NCBI GenBank assembly: GCA_945860265.1
Contig: CAMAQF010000017.1
Coordinates: 1-54,210, forward strand
DNA: 54,210 nucleotides
Direction of reading: 5' to 3'
Source: Emticicia agri
GTDB taxonomy: Bacteria; Bacteroidota; Bacteroidia; Cytophagales; Spirosomataceae
Part shown: in pieces, positions 27,800-36,383 of the stretch
How the letters are laid out: the number at the start of each line of letters is the position of its first letter
How positions within the stretch are numbered: the first letter of the stretch is position 1
Notes under the pieces: model-generated
Seen by the model: the letters and a program-made list of their open reading frames with translations, nothing else
Told to the model about the DNA's origin: nothing
Databases searched by the model: none
Position numbers and translations under genes: made by a program

Positions 27800-28807
27800 A
27801 TGAAAAATCAACTTTCGCGTCGTGGATTTATGACAATTGCACCAATGGCTACCCTTGGATTGGTGTTGAGCAAACGCTCTACCAATTGGCTCGATAAACC
27901 TAATTCAAAATTTAATGGTGTACAGATTGGGGCAATCACGTACTCATTCAGAAGTATGCCACACGATATTGACCAATTGTTGCAATTTTGCATTGATTGT
28001 AATGTAAGTGCCATCGAAATGATGGGTGACCCTGCCGAAGATTTTGTAGGAAAACCTAAAAACCCTAATCCCTTTAGAATGGGGCCTCCGCCACGTCAAA
28101 CTGCTGGACAACCACCACAACGCCCACAAATGACTGAAGAACAAAAAACTCAGATGGCCGAATATAACAAAAGTGTTGCGGATTGGCGTGCAACTACCTC
28201 AATGGATAAATTCAAGGAAATTCGCAAGAAATTTAATGATGCTGGCATAACAATTTATGCGTTTAAGCCAAATGCTTTTGGGGCAAATAACTCAGATGCT
28301 GAAATTGAATATGGCATGAAAGCCGCCAAAGCTCTCGGTGCAAATTCGGTGACGGTTGAACTTCCGACTAATTCAGCTCAAACTAAGCGGTTGGGTGATT
28401 TGGGAGCAAAAAACAAGGTTTATGTGGGTTATCATGCTCACTTACAGGCAACTGATAGTCTTTGGGATGAAGCCTTAAGTCAATCGCCGTATAACTCGCT
28501 TAATCTTGATTGTGGACATTATATTGCGGTAGGTGGAAAAAACACCAAAGAGTCATTATTGGCACTAATCGAAGCAAAACATGACCGTATTACTAGTATG
28601 CACATCAAAGACCGCACAGCTGATGGAAAAGGAAATTTAGCTTGGGGCAATGGCGACACGCCACTCAAAGAAATTTTGGCTTTAATGAAAACTAAGAAAT
28701 ATAAGTTTCCTGCAACAGTTGAATTAGAATATGACATTCCCGAAGGCTCAAATGCTGTGAAAGAGGTCGCCAAATGTGTAGCTTATGCGAAAGAGTTGTT
28801 GGCTTGA
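27800..28807 (+). CDS. exported sugar phosphate isomerase/epimerase-like TIM-barrel protein
   Basis: A 335-residue protein of the xylose isomerase-like TIM-barrel family. The N-terminus NQLSRRGFMTIAPMATLG is a Tat-type signal, so it acts outside the cytoplasm, unlike most relatives. Barrel motifs with metal ligands are visible: GVQIGAITYSFRSM, NCDVSAIEMMG-like VSAIEMMGD, KVYVGYHAHL, LNLDCGHYIAVGG, MHIKDR and ATVELEYD. Residues ~85-130 are an inserted Pro/Gln/Met-rich segment (GPPPRQTAGQPPQRPQ). It follows the sulfatase by 30 bases and is probably cotranscribed. A 3-keto-sugar or similar oxidised sugar from the same pathway is a possible substrate. Confidence 0.85.
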   Translation: MKNQLSRRGFMTIAPMATLGLVLSKRSTNWLDKPNSKFNGVQIGAITYSFRSMPHDIDQLLQFCIDCNVSAIEMMGDPAEDFVGKPKNPNPFRMGPPPRQTAGQPPQRPQMTEEQKTQMAEYNKSVADWRATTSMDKFKEIRKKFNDAGITIYAFKPNAFGANNSDAEIEYGMKAAKALGANSVTVELPTNSAQTKRLGDLGAKNKVYVGYHAHLQATDSLWDEALSQSPYNSLNLDCGHYIAVGGKNTKESLLALIEAKHDRITSMHIKDRTADGKGNLAWGNGDTPLKEILALMKTKKYKFPATVELEYDIPEGSNAVKEVAKCVAYAKELLA

Positions 28808-28817
28808 TGAAGATAAA

Positions 28818-28850
28818 TTGGTAAGTAGAATTTTAAAGCCTACTTACCAA
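28818..28850 (+). terminator. hairpin after the isomerase
   Basis: TTGGTAAGTAG and CTACTTACCAA form a perfect 11-bp stem with an 11-nt loop, ten bases after the stop codon. No strong U-run follows, so efficiency is uncertain. Confidence 0.55.
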
Positions 28851-28884
28851 ACTATATTGTAGTATTGTAATTTTAATATGAGTA

Positions 28885-29322
28885 ATGAATCAACCAACGT
28901 ATAAAATTCAAGTAAATGAGGAAAATACTTACAGTTTCATAAGTGTAGGGAGAAGGGGTTTGGTATTAAAGGTTGTTAGATTTGATGAAATCGAATCTGA
29001 CATTTTTAACTTAGGCTTTGGTGATTTTGACTTTGAAAGGCAAACTTTGAGCGACTCAATCGTTAGTGATAATGGTGATATATAAAAAATATTGGCAACA
29101 GTTGTTTTAATTCTCAACGATTTTCTTCAGAATAATCCTAAATTTTCTGTATTTATTGTAGGTAGTACATTAAGTCGAACAAGGTTGTATCAAATTGCTA
29201 TCAACAGATACTATGAAGATTTTAAGGTTTACTTTGAAATATTTGGTTTTAAAAATAGTGATTTTGAGATATTTCAAAAAAATGTGAATTATGAATCTTT
29301 TTTAGTTAGAAAAATGTTATAA
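28885..29322 (+). pseudogene. DUF6934-like protein gene split by an in-frame TAA
   Basis: Two open frames, 28885-29085 and 29092-29322, are in the same reading frame and together give one protein of about 145 residues. The first half (MNQPTYKIQV, then FNLGFGDFD and SDNGD) and the second half (KILATVV, GSTLSRTRLYQIAINR, FQKNVNYESFLV) line up with the Bacteroidetes family I know as DUF6934. The only interruption is TAA at 29083-29085, where relatives have a codon for an acidic or polar residue before K-[IV]-LATV; GAA to TAA is the simplest change. Function of the family is unknown. It is followed 23 bases later by a small gene. A sequencing error, readthrough, or a two-piece protein cannot be excluded. 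Confidence 0.7.
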
Positions 29323-29345
29323 ATTTGATAATTTTTATCATTATT

Positions 29346-29501
29346 ATGAAAAATCTTGTAGAAAATGCTAATTCAAAATTGCCAAAAGGTGATTTTGTTA
29401 AAGATGAAAATTTCTCTTTTTTGAAAGACATTGACTTGTTTTCAAATAAAAAAGCCATTGCCAAAGAAATGCTTAAAGGTGCGAAATTGCCTGCTCGTTA
29501 A
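29346..29501 (+). CDS. small 51-residue partner of the DUF6934-like gene
   Basis: ATG at 29346 to TAA at 29499-29501. The protein begins MKNLVENANSKLPKGDF and ends KEMLKGAKLPAR; it is charged, probably helical and has no cysteine or membrane segment. It lies 23 bases after the DUF6934-like gene in the same direction, and ends eight bases from the stop of the convergent gene. Small proteins of this kind next to DUF6934 genes recur in my memory of Bacteroidetes genomes, and a two-gene module of toxin-antitoxin type is possible. I do not recognise a named family. Confidence 0.6.
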   Translation: MKNLVENANSKLPKGDFVKDENFSFLKDIDLFSNKKAIAKEMLKGAKLPAR

Positions 29502-29509
29502 TATTTCTC

Positions 29510-31051
29510 TCACTTCAACCGATTTACCAAAACCAATATCGCAGTATCTTTTTTAGATTCATTGATTCTTCCACGTTTTTTTCGGTCGAAATTGCCCAGT
29601 ACAATATCTTCATCACCATCGGCATCGAGGTCGGCGGCATCCATTACAAGCCAATTTCCTGCGTTTACTTCTTTGATTGACGCGGCTGAAAAAGTAAATT
29701 TTCCTTTGTTTTCGAGGTAAACAAAACCTTCTCTTGGTTGATTTTTAAAGTTTGGAAAATAGGAAATTGTAGCAATATCCAAATCTCCATCCTTATCAAA
29801 ATCGCGAGCTAATGCCTTGAAACAGCCATTGATTGGATAGAAAAATGCTTGTTTGTAGTTATTTTTGCCATCATTCAAATAGCCATAAACTCCGTGATAA
29901 GGTTTGAGTACATGAGTAGTATAATCGGCATTATCACCACTGGTATAGAGAATGTCTTTGTGACCATCTTTATTCAAATCAACTAATTCAAAAAAAGAAG
30001 AGCCATTAATAGGCGTAAATCTTAGTATTTCTTTTGAGTCAAATAGAGGAACGCCTCCCTTACCATTTCCTTTATTTGTAAACAAAAAAATGCCTTCTTG
30101 TGCTTGGGCAAAAAGTACCCAAATATCAGGCAGACCATCTTTATTTACATCATCAATATATGCCTTTATTGCTCCAGGAAATGGCCTAATTATTTGCTTT
30201 TGAAATTTGTTTTTTCCTAAATTTTTCATCCAAACTAAAGCCCCATTTTTATTGCCGTAGCCACAAACGAGTTGGTCTGTAAGTCCATCTTTATCTAAAT
30301 CAAAGGCAATGCTTTGAACAGGGCGAGTAAGATTTTCGAGAATTCTTCCTGTGTTTTTAAAATTGGTCTTTCCATCAAAGTTGAAACTATGAAGTGAGCC
30401 TTTGGCTAAATCGTTGGGATTTAAGATGCCGATATTTGTAAAATATCCAACTCGATTTTCTGCTTTTTGAAGTGTATTTCCGAAATCAATATCAACTATT
30501 GTTTCTTTTACTTTTTGAGCCAAAATAGTTGCTGCTTTTTTATCAAAAATACTCAGCATTGAATCACTGCCGGCGTAAATTTTCTGGTTGGTACTATCAA
30601 TTTTGATGTAAGTAAGCGATGGAAAACTACTTTGTGGAATTGAAATTGGTTTTACCGAAAACAAATCAGTAATTACCGAAATTTGCTTACGACCTTGACC
30701 TGGTAATTTTTCTGGAGCATTTTCTTCATAAAAAGCTATAATTTTAGCCCAATCTTCGGGTGTGACGCTTGCAACGCTCTCAAATTTTCCATCAGCACCT
30801 TTTTGAATATCTGGATAAGCTTCACCATTGACAATCTGTAAACCCATTTGTTGAGCCATTATTGGCATGACATTATTTTTCCAAGTTGTTTTATCAAGCA
30901 AACTTGGCTCTGGGAAAAGGTGGCACGAAGCACAATAAGTTTGAGCTAATTTTTCACCTTCCGATTGTTTATTGCAGCTTAGCGTAAATAATAAACCGAT
31001 GAAAGGGAAACAAGCGATTACCCGTAAAATATTTATGTTTGGAGTTCTCAA
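29510..31051 (-). CDS. haem c / FG-GAP repeat lipoprotein
   Basis: A 513-residue lipoprotein (lipobox LLFTLSC, Cys26). A mono-haem cytochrome domain comes first, with CASCH at 40-44 and a possible axial Met in the MPIMAQQMG block. The rest is a beta-propeller of FG-GAP/VCBS calcium-binding repeats (DLDKDGLTD, DVNKDGLPD, DLNKDGHKD, DFDKDGDLD, DLDADGDED). The start is TTG at 31051, which overlaps the TGA of the GH5 gene by four bases (TTGA), a hallmark of translational coupling; no ATG is available before the haem site. This suggests that the protein is made with, and works with, the GH5 enzyme, possibly as its electron or glycan-binding partner. Confidence 0.85.
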   Translation of the reverse strand: MRTPNINILRVIACFPFIGLLFTLSCNKQSEGEKLAQTYCASCHLFPEPSLLDKTTWKNNVMPIMAQQMGLQIVNGEAYPDIQKGADGKFESVASVTPEDWAKIIAFYEENAPEKLPGQGRKQISVITDLFSVKPISIPQSSFPSLTYIKIDSTNQKIYAGSDSMLSIFDKKAATILAQKVKETIVDIDFGNTLQKAENRVGYFTNIGILNPNDLAKGSLHSFNFDGKTNFKNTGRILENLTRPVQSIAFDLDKDGLTDQLVCGYGNKNGALVWMKNLGKNKFQKQIIRPFPGAIKAYIDDVNKDGLPDIWVLFAQAQEGIFLFTNKGNGKGGVPLFDSKEILRFTPINGSSFFELVDLNKDGHKDILYTSGDNADYTTHVLKPYHGVYGYLNDGKNNYKQAFFYPINGCFKALARDFDKDGDLDIATISYFPNFKNQPREGFVYLENKGKFTFSAASIKEVNAGNWLVMDAADLDADGDEDIVLGNFDRKKRGRINESKKDTAILVLVNRLK

Positions 31052-32778
31052 TTCTTAACTACTTTTTTTGTTCTAATACCATTTTTCCCGTACAAAACCA
31101 AGATATAGCTGCCCGATGGAATTGTCTGCAAAGATACGTTGAGTAAGCCTTCGTTGATGATGGTTTTTCTTAAAATAATACTAGCTTTTTGGTCAATTAA
31201 TTCTAAACTTTGAATGTCTTTTAAACCTGAAATCATTATGATATCCTCGATTGGATTAGGGTAAATATTAATAATTGATTCTTTTTCAATGTCAAGAGGG
31301 GTGGAGTTGTCGATAATTTCTTCAATTTTTATTGAAGAAATATTGATATTCGCAATCGTTGTTCCTAAATCAAAGCTCATTCGAGCGGATAAATCGCTTG
31401 TTTCATTCATTACGAAAGTATAAGAAAACTCCTTTTCTTTTGTGCCGAAAGTTAAGTTACTGTATCCAGAATAACTATTATAAGGAGATGCATTTTTGCC
31501 AATATAGTTTATTACCGAAACATCTTTGTCGGCTTTTGCTGTAATGCTTACTAAATATCTTTTTTTGTTTAAAATCGGAATATTTCCCTTGGTTAATTGT
31601 ACGTGCCAACCGTCTTTTGAAGCAGTTTTTACACCAATATTCAAACCATTATTCCGTAAAATCGTAGCTGTCGAATTAGGTTGCACACCCAAATTCCATC
31701 CATCGTTTGTGCTAAAATCGCTTTGATAAAGTATTTTTGTTGCTAAAACCTTGGCATTAGACATCGGATTTTTTAGCAAAGCATCTACTAATTTAGTATT
31801 ATATTGTTGATTTGTGGGGTTATAAATACCAAAACCTGCACTAAATTCCCAATAGGCCCAACTGAAACCTTGTTCTTCAAACCAACGAGCCAAAAAAGTA
31901 GTCCATTTTACCCTACTTTCAATATCGGCTTTGCTGTAAGCTCCAAATTCTCCAACATGAACCGGAATGTTTTTTTGTTTGGCGAGAGTATTCAAGTAGT
32001 CAAATTCTGACATTATTTGATTCCTTTCAAGAGCCAAATCTTCCCAAATCGTGCCGAGCCAATTTTGAGCCTCGCTACCTACCCATTCTGCTCCTTGATG
32101 CGTAAAATTGAAAGGATTATAATAATGGACGGTCAAAATAATATTTTTATCATCGGGAATTTTTAGACTTGGAACTCCGCTAAGTCCACCATAATTAGCT
32201 GTTCCCATCAAAACTGCCCTTGTTGGATTTGTCTTACGAATACTCTTTAAAGCATCAGAAAAATAGGTATTCCAAAGGTCGGGTGTTAGATTTGCGTTAG
32301 GTTCGTTTAATACTTCAAACAGCAAATTTTGGTCATAATCCTTGAAAAAAGCAGCAATTTGCTCCCATTGGCTAATAAATCTAGGCTTTGTTTTTTCGGG
32401 ATTTGCAAAAATCTCTTCATGGTGATGCATATTTATGACCACATATAGTTTACTCGCACGAGCCTTATCAATGACATATTTTATTCTTGCCAAAAAAACT
32501 GAATTTATTGCATACGGCTCAGTTTGCGAAGCTCGCGTGGCAACATCCCAACGAATCGGAATTCTTACATGGTTGAAACCCAATTGTGCGATTCTCTCAA
32601 AATAATCATCTATGAAAGGGTTTCCCCATTCTGTTTCAGTGGGAGCTTCAAACATATTTCCCATATTTATTCCTCGACCTAATTTTTTGTTTAGGTCTTG
32701 AATCGAAAGGCCTTGAGCATAAAGGATTTGTGAGAAGCTTATAAAAACAATGGTGATAATGAAGTTATTGATTTTCAT
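31048..32778 (-). CDS. GH5 glycoside hydrolase (cellulase-type) with T9SS sorting domain
   Basis: A 576-residue secreted enzyme. The signal peptide ends at YAQ (residue 22) when started at ATG 32778; an upstream TTG-started extension (to 32853) spoils the signal and is not used. The catalytic TIM barrel spans ~25-360: acid/base Glu159 in FEVLNEP, nucleophile Glu277 in HVGEFGA, and HYYNPFNFTH between them, as in endo-beta-glucanases/mannanases of GH5. Residues ~375-510 look like a CBM4/9-type carbohydrate-binding domain. The final ~75 residues from IYPNPIEDI are a T9SS sorting domain. It is translationally coupled to the haem/FG-GAP lipoprotein downstream. Confidence 0.92.
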   Translation of the reverse strand: MKINNFIITIVFISFSQILYAQGLSIQDLNKKLGRGINMGNMFEAPTETEWGNPFIDDYFERIAQLGFNHVRIPIRWDVATRASQTEPYAINSVFLARIKYVIDKARASKLYVVINMHHHEEIFANPEKTKPRFISQWEQIAAFFKDYDQNLLFEVLNEPNANLTPDLWNTYFSDALKSIRKTNPTRAVLMGTANYGGLSGVPSLKIPDDKNIILTVHYYNPFNFTHQGAEWVGSEAQNWLGTIWEDLALERNQIMSEFDYLNTLAKQKNIPVHVGEFGAYSKADIESRVKWTTFLARWFEEQGFSWAYWEFSAGFGIYNPTNQQYNTKLVDALLKNPMSNAKVLATKILYQSDFSTNDGWNLGVQPNSTATILRNNGLNIGVKTASKDGWHVQLTKGNIPILNKKRYLVSITAKADKDVSVINYIGKNASPYNSYSGYSNLTFGTKEKEFSYTFVMNETSDLSARMSFDLGTTIANINISSIKIEEIIDNSTPLDIEKESIINIYPNPIEDIIMISGLKDIQSLELIDQKASIILRKTIINEGLLNVSLQTIPSGSYILVLYGKNGIRTKKVVKN

Positions 32779-32906
32779 TCTTTTGAATTTGAATATTTTC
32801 TCAAATTTAAAACTAATCTTGCGGTTGTTCAATAAAAAAAAGGAAGCCTTCAATCAAAGCGAATGTCGCCCAGCGAAAGCTTCCATAAAGTTTGTCAAAG
32901 AATTAC

Positions 32907-34622
32907 TTACAAATTTTTTTTCTTCAATTCATTTACGGCAAAGTCAGCCGCACGAGCTGTGAGAGCCATATACGTAAGCGAAGGGTTTACGCAAGATGCC
33001 GAAACCATCGCTGAACCATCAGTAACAAAAACGTTTTTCGCTCCCCAAACTTGGTTATTACCATTCAAAACCGAAGTTTTTGGATCACGACCCATGCGGG
33101 CAGTTCCCATTTCGTGAATCGCCATACCCAAATATGAGCCACGGTCGTAACCTTTTACGTTTTTTACACCTGATTTTTCGAGCATTTCGATGGCATCGTT
33201 TTGCATATCGACACGCATTTTTTTCTCGTTTTCTTTCAATTCTGCATCAAAAACTGGTAACGGAAGTCCCCATTTATCTTTTTCGGTTGGGTGTAAATAC
33301 ACACGATTTTCAAAGTAAGGAAGTGTTTCACCAAAGCCACCGAAGCCCATAGTCCAGTTGCCAGGTTTTGTTAAATCTTCTTTGAAATCTGCACCGAAAT
33401 TCAATTCGGCTACATTTCGTTGCCATCCTTGTCGGCTACCACCACCTTGATAACCAAAACCACGTATATAATCACGTTTGTCGGAGCCAATATTTCGGTA
33501 ACGCGGTACATAAATACCATTGGCACGGCGGCCAGAATAATATTTATCCAAATCGCCTTCCCACTCGCCACCAGCACCGGTGCGGAAATGGTGGTCCATC
33601 AAATTATGTCCAAGTTGACCAGAATCATTGCCAAATCCATTAGGGAAACGCTCAGAAGTTGAGTTGAGCATCAAGGTTGTAGAACCCAATGTACTTCCAC
33701 AAACGAAGATGATTTTTGCATAAAACTCACGCACATCGAGCGTTTGAGTATCAACTATGCGAACGCCCGTAGCTTTTTGAGTTTTGGTATCGAATAAAAT
33801 TTCTTTAGCAACAGAATCTGGACGAAGCGTTAAGCGGCCAGTTTTAGCTGCAGGCGGCAATGTACAAGATTGTGTACTGAAATAGGCACCAAATGGACAG
33901 CCTAATGCACATTTATTGCGATATTGACAAGCTGCACGACCAACACCAAGCTGTTCTTTGCGAGCTTCCGAAAGGTTTGCTACACGCCCGATGGTCATCG
34001 TACGACCTGGGAATGTTTTTTCAAGACGTTTACGCACTTCTTTTTCTACACAATACATTTCCATAGGCGGTAGAAAATCGCTATCAGGCAATTGAGGTAA
34101 ACCAAGTTTTTCGCCAGAAATACCCGCAATTTTTTCTACATAAGAATACCAAGGAGCAATATCTTTATAGCGAATCGGCCAGTCAACGGCGATACCATCT
34201 TTTAGGTTTGCTTCAAAGTCAATATCGCTCAAACGATAAGTTTGACGACCCCACATGATTGATTTTCCACCAACAATATTTGGTCTGTACCAGTCGAAAC
34301 GTTTTTCTTCTTTGTACAAAGCATCTGAATCGTTCATCCAGTATTTTTCGCTCATTTCGTTGTACGGATAATCACGGGCTAATTTCGGATGACTTTCTTT
34401 TTGAGCAACCGTTAAGCGTCCATTGTATTGCGACTCCCACGGAGCTTTCATAGCGTTTTCGTAGCCTGTTACGTGTTCGAGTTGGCGACCTTTTTCGAGC
34501 ATCAATACTCGCATTCCTTTTTCGGTCAATTCTTTAGCTGCCCAACCGCCCGAGATACCCGAGCCGATTACGATGGCATCGTAAGTTTGGTCTTTGATTA
34601 AATCTATATTTAAGTTTGCCAT
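32907..34622 (-). CDS. GMC-family oxidoreductase (gluconate/glucose dehydrogenase-like large subunit)
   Basis: A 571-residue FAD enzyme. The dinucleotide-binding motif GSGISGG is at 20-26, RLEKGRQ-like MLEKGRQ follows, NIVGGKSIMWGRQ is the GMC signature, and the C-terminal block with GMAIHEMGTARMGRD holds the catalytic His region. A cysteine-rich stretch (CQYRNKCALGCPFGAYFSTQSC) around 235-256 is typical of the bacterial gluconate 2-dehydrogenase/sorbitol dehydrogenase branch and may bind an Fe-S cluster. It has no signal of its own and should be exported with the Tat-signal-bearing subunit 3 gene upstream. The third, cytochrome c subunit of such complexes is not adjacent. Confidence 0.9.
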   Translation of the reverse strand: MANLNIDLIKDQTYDAIVIGSGISGGWAAKELTEKGMRVLMLEKGRQLEHVTGYENAMKAPWESQYNGRLTVAQKESHPKLARDYPYNEMSEKYWMNDSDALYKEEKRFDWYRPNIVGGKSIMWGRQTYRLSDIDFEANLKDGIAVDWPIRYKDIAPWYSYVEKIAGISGEKLGLPQLPDSDFLPPMEMYCVEKEVRKRLEKTFPGRTMTIGRVANLSEARKEQLGVGRAACQYRNKCALGCPFGAYFSTQSCTLPPAAKTGRLTLRPDSVAKEILFDTKTQKATGVRIVDTQTLDVREFYAKIIFVCGSTLGSTTLMLNSTSERFPNGFGNDSGQLGHNLMDHHFRTGAGGEWEGDLDKYYSGRRANGIYVPRYRNIGSDKRDYIRGFGYQGGGSRQGWQRNVAELNFGADFKEDLTKPGNWTMGFGGFGETLPYFENRVYLHPTEKDKWGLPLPVFDAELKENEKKMRVDMQNDAIEMLEKSGVKNVKGYDRGSYLGMAIHEMGTARMGRDPKTSVLNGNNQVWGAKNVFVTDGSAMVSASCVNPSLTYMALTARAADFAVNELKKKNL

Positions 34623-34628
34623 TGTTTT

Positions 34629-34775
34629 AATTTGAAAATTAGATAATTTGGTGATTTGAAAATAGTTTGCAAGGGGGCGAATAGATAACTTGGTAATTTA
34701 TCAATTAGGTTTAGTATTTGTAATCACAATTGTAAATTACATTTTCAAATTGACAAATCTCCAAATTTTCAAATC
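34629..34775. repeat. imperfect 35-bp inverted repeat between the two dehydrogenase subunit genes
   Basis: The arms 34629-34663 and 34741-34775 match inversely at about 27 of 35 positions and are built of AATTTGAAAATT and GATTTGAAAAT units. The right arm overlaps the stop codon of the subunit 3 gene. Likely a dispersed AT-rich repeat, which as mRNA could form an intercistronic stem that lowers GMC gene expression relative to subunit 3. Confidence 0.6.
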
Positions 34776-35304
34776 ATAATGCCCAAGCTTTCTGACCAGG
34801 TTTGAGTGGAATACAAGCTTCAAACTTGCCAGGGATTGGTAAATATTCTAAAGCTTGTGTTGCACCAATTTCTGAAGTGAAATAGCCCGTTACGGTTAAA
34901 CCTTTCATCATTAAGAAAAAAGCTTTATTGTCAACTGTACTTTGTTTGAGCATTTCGTTTTTCTGAGCCACATCAATTGCAGCAAATCCTTTACCAAATT
35001 TTGCTTGGCTATCGGCATCTAGTTTTGCTAATCCAGCATAAAATTTCTCTTGTTCTGGTTTCTCAAAACAATCACGCACTACTCGCACAATAAATTTTTC
35101 AACACCTGCTGCTTTTGCCCCTGGCGTGCCTGTTGTTGGAATAATAATATCGGCCACTTCGGCCAATAAAGCTGATTGGTCGGCTGTTACTGCAACACTT
35201 TCGCCAGTGTTGAGAATTTGCCCCATAGCACCTGCCATTAATGGTGCAGAAAGTACACCTCCGAGTAGGAGCGTGGCTCTTTGTATGGCTTCTCTACGAT
35301 TCAT
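34774..35304 (-). CDS. gluconate 2-dehydrogenase subunit 3 family protein
   Basis: A 176-residue protein with an N-terminal NRREAIQRATLLLGG signal of twin-arginine style, followed by the family motif AEVADIIIPTTGTPGAKAAGVEKFIV, and a helical C-terminus. These small subunits escort the cytoplasmically folded GMC subunit through the Tat system and stay attached to it. The gene precedes the GMC gene by 151 bases on the same strand, the normal arrangement. Its product should be periplasmic. Confidence 0.9.
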   Translation of the reverse strand: MNRREAIQRATLLLGGVLSAPLMAGAMGQILNTGESVAVTADQSALLAEVADIIIPTTGTPGAKAAGVEKFIVRVVRDCFEKPEQEKFYAGLAKLDADSQAKFGKGFAAIDVAQKNEMLKQSTVDNKAFFLMMKGLTVTGYFTSEIGATQALEYLPIPGKFEACIPLKPGQKAWAL

Positions 35305-35394
35305 ATATTTTAGTTTAATTTTGAGTGATAGAATGGTCGAATGATAGAATAATTTATTAAATCAAGTTGAAATATTTTAATCTTTCATTCAAAA

Positions 35395-36273
35395 TTATCT
35401 GTGAAAACTTTCTCCTACAAACTTAAGAACTTCGGGCAAAGCCGTACGCCAATATGACCAAGTATGACCACCATCACGAACTCTAAATTCGTGCGGAATT
35501 TTCATGTCAATCATCATGGTGTGAAGTGCCATGTTGCCTTTTATTAAGAAATCATCGTCGCCGCAATCAATATAGAACTTAACTTTTTTCAAATCATTGG
35601 CATTGGCTGTTTCTACAATTTTAATTGGTGCATTTTTGTAGTAATGTTCGGTCAAACGTTCTTTTCCTTTTAAGTCTTTGCCATATAAATCACCGAAAAC
35701 AGTGTTCCAGCGATTAATATCTGCATTTTGCGTAACAACCTCTTCATCAGTCCAAATAGCAGCACTCAATGGAGCGGCCGCTACAAACATATCTGGGTGT
35801 TTGGTTGCGTAAAGAAGTGTTCCAAGACCACCCATCGAAAGGCCAGCTACTGCTCTGAACTCTTTTTTTGCACGAATTCTGTAATTTGATTCGATGTAAG
35901 GAATAAATTCTTTGATGAAAAAATCTTCAAATTTTGTTTTGCCATCGAAAGTGTTCATGTACCACGATACGCCAGCATCGGGCATTACGATAATCATCGG
36001 AGGAGCTTCACCACTATTGATAGTTCGGTCGGCAATTTCGGATGTTTGGCCAAATTGAGTCCATCCAGTTTCGTCATCGGTATAGCCGTGAAGTAAGTAA
36101 AGTACTGGATATTGGCGATTGGTTTTGTCGTAATCGGCAGGTAAATAAATGCTGTATTCGACATCTTTGCCGAGTGTGCTGCTCTTGATTTTTAGACTTT
36201 CTTTGATTGTTCCTTGCTGGGCATAAGTGGCAAATGAGCCTATCAATAAAAATAGCCAAAGTAAACGTTTCAT
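35395..36273 (-). CDS. exported esterase (feruloyl/acetyl xylan esterase-like alpha/beta hydrolase)
   Basis: A 292-residue alpha/beta hydrolase of the esterase D/XynZ type. Signal peptide to about YAQ (19). The conserved HGYTDDETGW forms the oxyanion region, the nucleophile is Ser146 in GLSMGG, and the C-terminal GDDDF and DGGHTWSYWR give the Asp and His of the triad. Related enzymes remove feruloyl or acetyl groups from plant-type polysaccharides, which fits the GH5 enzyme three genes downstream. It is the first gene of the minus-strand run that ends at 29510. Confidence 0.88.
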   Translation of the reverse strand: MKRLLWLFLLIGSFATYAQQGTIKESLKIKSSTLGKDVEYSIYLPADYDKTNRQYPVLYLLHGYTDDETGWTQFGQTSEIADRTINSGEAPPMIIVMPDAGVSWYMNTFDGKTKFEDFFIKEFIPYIESNYRIRAKKEFRAVAGLSMGGLGTLLYATKHPDMFVAAAPLSAAIWTDEEVVTQNADINRWNTVFGDLYGKDLKGKERLTEHYYKNAPIKIVETANANDLKKVKFYIDCGDDDFLIKGNMALHTMMIDMKIPHEFRVRDGGHTWSYWRTALPEVLKFVGESFHR

Positions 36274-36302
36274 TATGTAATAGTATAAGGTTGAATAAAA
36301 AC

Positions 36303-36310
36303 CAAATATA
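36303..36310 (-). promoter_or_regulatory. candidate -7 box (TATATTTG) for the esterase run
   Basis: TATATTTG on the minus strand fits TAnnTTTG, 30 bases before the ATG at 36273. No clear -33 box. Confidence 0.35.
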
Positions 36311-36383
36311 GTAGATTTATTGACAGGTTATATGCTAAATACAGATTTTTTAATAACTCAAATCAACTTTTTTATTCATTTTA

